DNA of 6,882 nt, from positions 4,490 to 11,371 of the forward strand of contig MFZI01000042.1 in NCBI GenBank assembly GCA_001789355.1, read 5' to 3'. Below, piece by piece: positions 5,663 to 6,882 of the stretch. A program made the translations under genes and the position numbers. Every line of letters starts with the position of its first letter. Within the stretch, counting starts at the first letter, position 1. This stretch comes from Candidatus Roizmanbacteria bacterium RIFCSPHIGHO2_01_FULL_39_8. GTDB lineage: Bacteria; Patescibacteriota; Microgenomatia; UBA1406; GWC2-37-13. Under the pieces are notes generated by a model. That model ran no database searches, was not told where the DNA came from, and saw nothing but the letters and a program-made list of their open reading frames with translations.

Positions 5663-6756
5663 TATAGTAGTCTCGATTTCTTTGCAATATTAATCAAAAT
5701 ACCAATGAGCATAAAAGAAATCAACAGATTAGATCCTCCATAGGAGATGAAGGGAAGAGGAACTCCGGTTAAAGGTAACAAATTCACCATTCCGGAGAGG
5801 TTTATGATGATTTGCAAATTGAAAAAGGCAAGTATTCCTCCTGCCAAGAGTTTGCCAAAACGGTCCGACGCATGAAGCGCAATTTGATAGATACGGTACA
5901 TAAGATAGAGGTAGAGAGAAATGAGTAAGAAGGTGCCAACAAAACCGAACTCTTCCCCGATGATAGCGAAGATGGAGTCGGTGTGTGCTTCGGGTAAATA
6001 AAGATACTTTTGCCGGGAAGCCCCGAAACCCTGACCCAAAAAACCACCACTACCCAAAGAGATAAGAATCTGGTTTATATGGTAGGTAATGCCAAGTGGA
6101 TCAAGCGTGGGATCAAAAAAAGCAAGCAGTCTTCTAAACCGATAGGGTGCGACTCTTACCAAAAGGAGAAACAGCGCAAAGGCTCCCGGAAGAAGAAGTG
6201 CGAGATACCAGAGTTCAATACCCGCTAAGAAATAGATGATGATGCTGATCGCAAAAACGATGATGGCAGTCCCCATGTCCGGCTGCAGGATGATGAGTAA
6301 CATCAGTATCGAAAGAAGGATTAAAAAAGAGAAAAAACGTTTGCGCTCGCGGGTGACAAACCATGATGACAAATAGATGATTACACTTAACTTAGCAAGT
6401 TCAGTAGGCTGGAGGTTAATCACGCCAAAATCAATCCAGCGCCTTGCTCCGCCGGCCGAATAGCCAATTCCGGGAATAAGAACAATGGTCAGAAGGATAA
6501 TCGTCCCGAGTATAAAAAATAATGAGAAATAATAAAGTTTCCGGTAGTCAAATACTGAGAAAAAAAACATTGAAGCAATTCCCAAGATGATCCAAATGAG
6601 CTGTAATTTGAAATAATGGAAACTTTCTCCGTATTCCTGAAAGCTTCTGACTGAGGAGGCTTCAAAGACAAAAAAGAGACCAATAATCGAAAGGATGATC
6701 GGCACGGTAAAAAGCCAACCGATAAATTTTTTCTTGTACGGCTTGTATGACTTCAT
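5662..6756 (-). CDS. ftsW: SEDS-family septal peptidoglycan glycosyltransferase FtsW
   Basis: FtsW polymerises lipid II into glycan strands at the septum, together with the class B transpeptidase FtsI. The product has 364 residues and about ten predicted membrane segments, the first at about 13-33 and the last at about 339-357. SEDS hallmarks are GARRWIDFGVINLQPTELAK (103-122), LQPDMGTA (157-164), GSGGFLGQGFGAS (235-247) and LPEAHTDSIFAIIGEEFGF (254-272). D260 is the aspartate essential for polymerisation in the family. GMVNLLPLTGVPLPFISYGG (322-341) follows. RodA shares these motifs; the placement between murD and murG is what favours FtsW. The ATG overlaps the murD stop as ATGA, and the stop overlaps the murG start, so the three genes are almost certainly one transcript with coupled translation. 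Intact. Confidence 0.95.
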   Translation of the reverse strand: MKSYKPYKKKFIGWLFTVPIILSIIGLFFVFEASSVRSFQEYGESFHYFKLQLIWIILGIASMFFFSVFDYRKLYYFSLFFILGTIILLTIVLIPGIGYSAGGARRWIDFGVINLQPTELAKLSVIIYLSSWFVTRERKRFFSFLILLSILMLLIILQPDMGTAIIVFAISIIIYFLAGIELWYLALLLPGAFALFLLLVRVAPYRFRRLLAFFDPTLDPLGITYHINQILISLGSGGFLGQGFGASRQKYLYLPEAHTDSIFAIIGEEFGFVGTFLLISLYLYLMYRIYQIALHASDRFGKLLAGGILAFFNLQIIINLSGMVNLLPLTGVPLPFISYGGSNLLISFMLIGILINIAKKSRLL

Positions 6757-6882
6757 TTTAATGTGGTGACGATTCTATTGAACTCATCCCCTCGGTGGAA
6801 TTCGTTGTTAAACATGGCAAATGACGTGGCTCCGGGAGAAAAGAGCAAGTAGACGTCTAGACCTTTAGACTTTTTGACTTTT
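6753..6882 (-). CDS. murD: UDP-N-acetylmuramoylalanine-D-glutamate ligase MurD, C-terminal fragment
   Basis: Only the last 42 codons are inside the window; the frame stays open to the edge. They read VYLLFSPGATSFAMFNN (10-26) and then FHRGDEFNRIV (28-38). This matches the closing segment of MurD ligases (E. coli type: VLLSPACASLDQF followed by the F..RG..F block). MurD adds D-glutamate to UDP-MurNAc-L-Ala in the cytoplasm. The match covers the end of the third (C-terminal) Mur ligase domain; the ATP-binding P-loop and central domain are outside. The stop codon overlaps the ftsW start (ATGA). The first visible codons, KVKKSKGLD, are written by an 8-base tandem repeat, which may have altered this short stretch. 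MurD is favoured over MurC, E or F by the SPGATSFAMF segment and the position before ftsW. Confidence 0.87.
   Translation of the reverse strand, partial: KVKKSKGLDVYLLFSPGATSFAMFNNEFHRGDEFNRIVTTLK
6851..6882. repeat. 8-base tandem repeat (consensus AGACTTTT) within the murD 3' region
   Basis: On the plus strand four consecutive 8-base units can be read: AGACGTCT, AGACCTTT, AGACTTTT and TGACTTTT. GAC recurs exactly every 8 bases at 6852, 6860, 6868 and 6876. The first unit also forms the palindromes GACGTC (6852-6857) and GTCTAGAC (6855-6862). The array reaches the window edge and may go on beyond it. It lies inside murD and encodes a lysine-rich stretch just before the conserved strand. With four imperfect units, chance drift in an A/T-rich lysine-coding stretch is not excluded. 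Confidence 0.5.

Noticed and set aside
5662..6756. Assignment of the SEDS protein as RodA
   Set aside because: The motifs are shared by FtsW and RodA, but its place between murD and murG in a dcw cluster favours FtsW.

Overview
The window is an AT-rich bacterial chromosome segment that is almost entirely coding. It carries the distal part of a division and cell wall (dcw) cluster on the minus strand, facing a short plus-strand pair of genes. Several points suggest a member of the Patescibacteria (Candidate Phyla Radiation): a small MurG with a shortened N-terminal glycine loop, a compact FtsZ with a short acidic linker, an AMP/thymidine-phosphorylase-type gene with an AGAP-like C-terminal signature, start codons with almost no Shine-Dalgarno sequences, and short TACGAA-type intergenic repeats. 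TGA is used as a stop at the ends of the phosphorylase, ftsQ and murD, so the UGA-glycine code of Gracilibacteria and Absconditabacteria does not apply. I cannot assign a class with confidence.

Plus strand, left part (about 1-1334): the C-terminal end of a nucleoside or AMP phosphorylase, cut by the window edge, followed with a 14-base overlap by mltG, an endolytic murein transglycosylase that ends nascent glycan strands.

Minus strand, right part (about 6882 down to 1365), in transcription order: the C-terminal end of murD, then ftsW, murG, ftsQ, ftsA and ftsZ. Gene junctions are tight: ATGA between murD and ftsW, TAATG between ftsW and murG, a 44-base overlap between murG and ftsQ, and 6 bases between ftsQ and ftsA. 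The only real gap is the 94 bases between ftsA and ftsZ. It is filled by an array of four TACGAA units facing three inverted TTCGTA units, which can fold into a long imperfect hairpin ending 10 bases before the ftsZ start. The two strands converge at mltG and ftsZ with only 30 bases between stop codons and no evident terminator.

Together the genes cover late muropeptide precursor synthesis (MurD), lipid II formation (MurG), septal glycan polymerisation (FtsW), the divisome scaffold (FtsQ), membrane anchoring of the ring (FtsA), the ring itself (FtsZ) and glycan chain termination (MltG). murC, murB and ddl, which in many bacteria lie between murG and ftsQ, are absent here. I see no RNA genes, mobile elements, CRISPR arrays or wholly unknown genes. 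The most unusual items are the ftsA-ftsZ inverted array, an 8-base tandem repeat inside the murD end, and substitutions in the nucleotide-binding motifs of FtsA and FtsZ.
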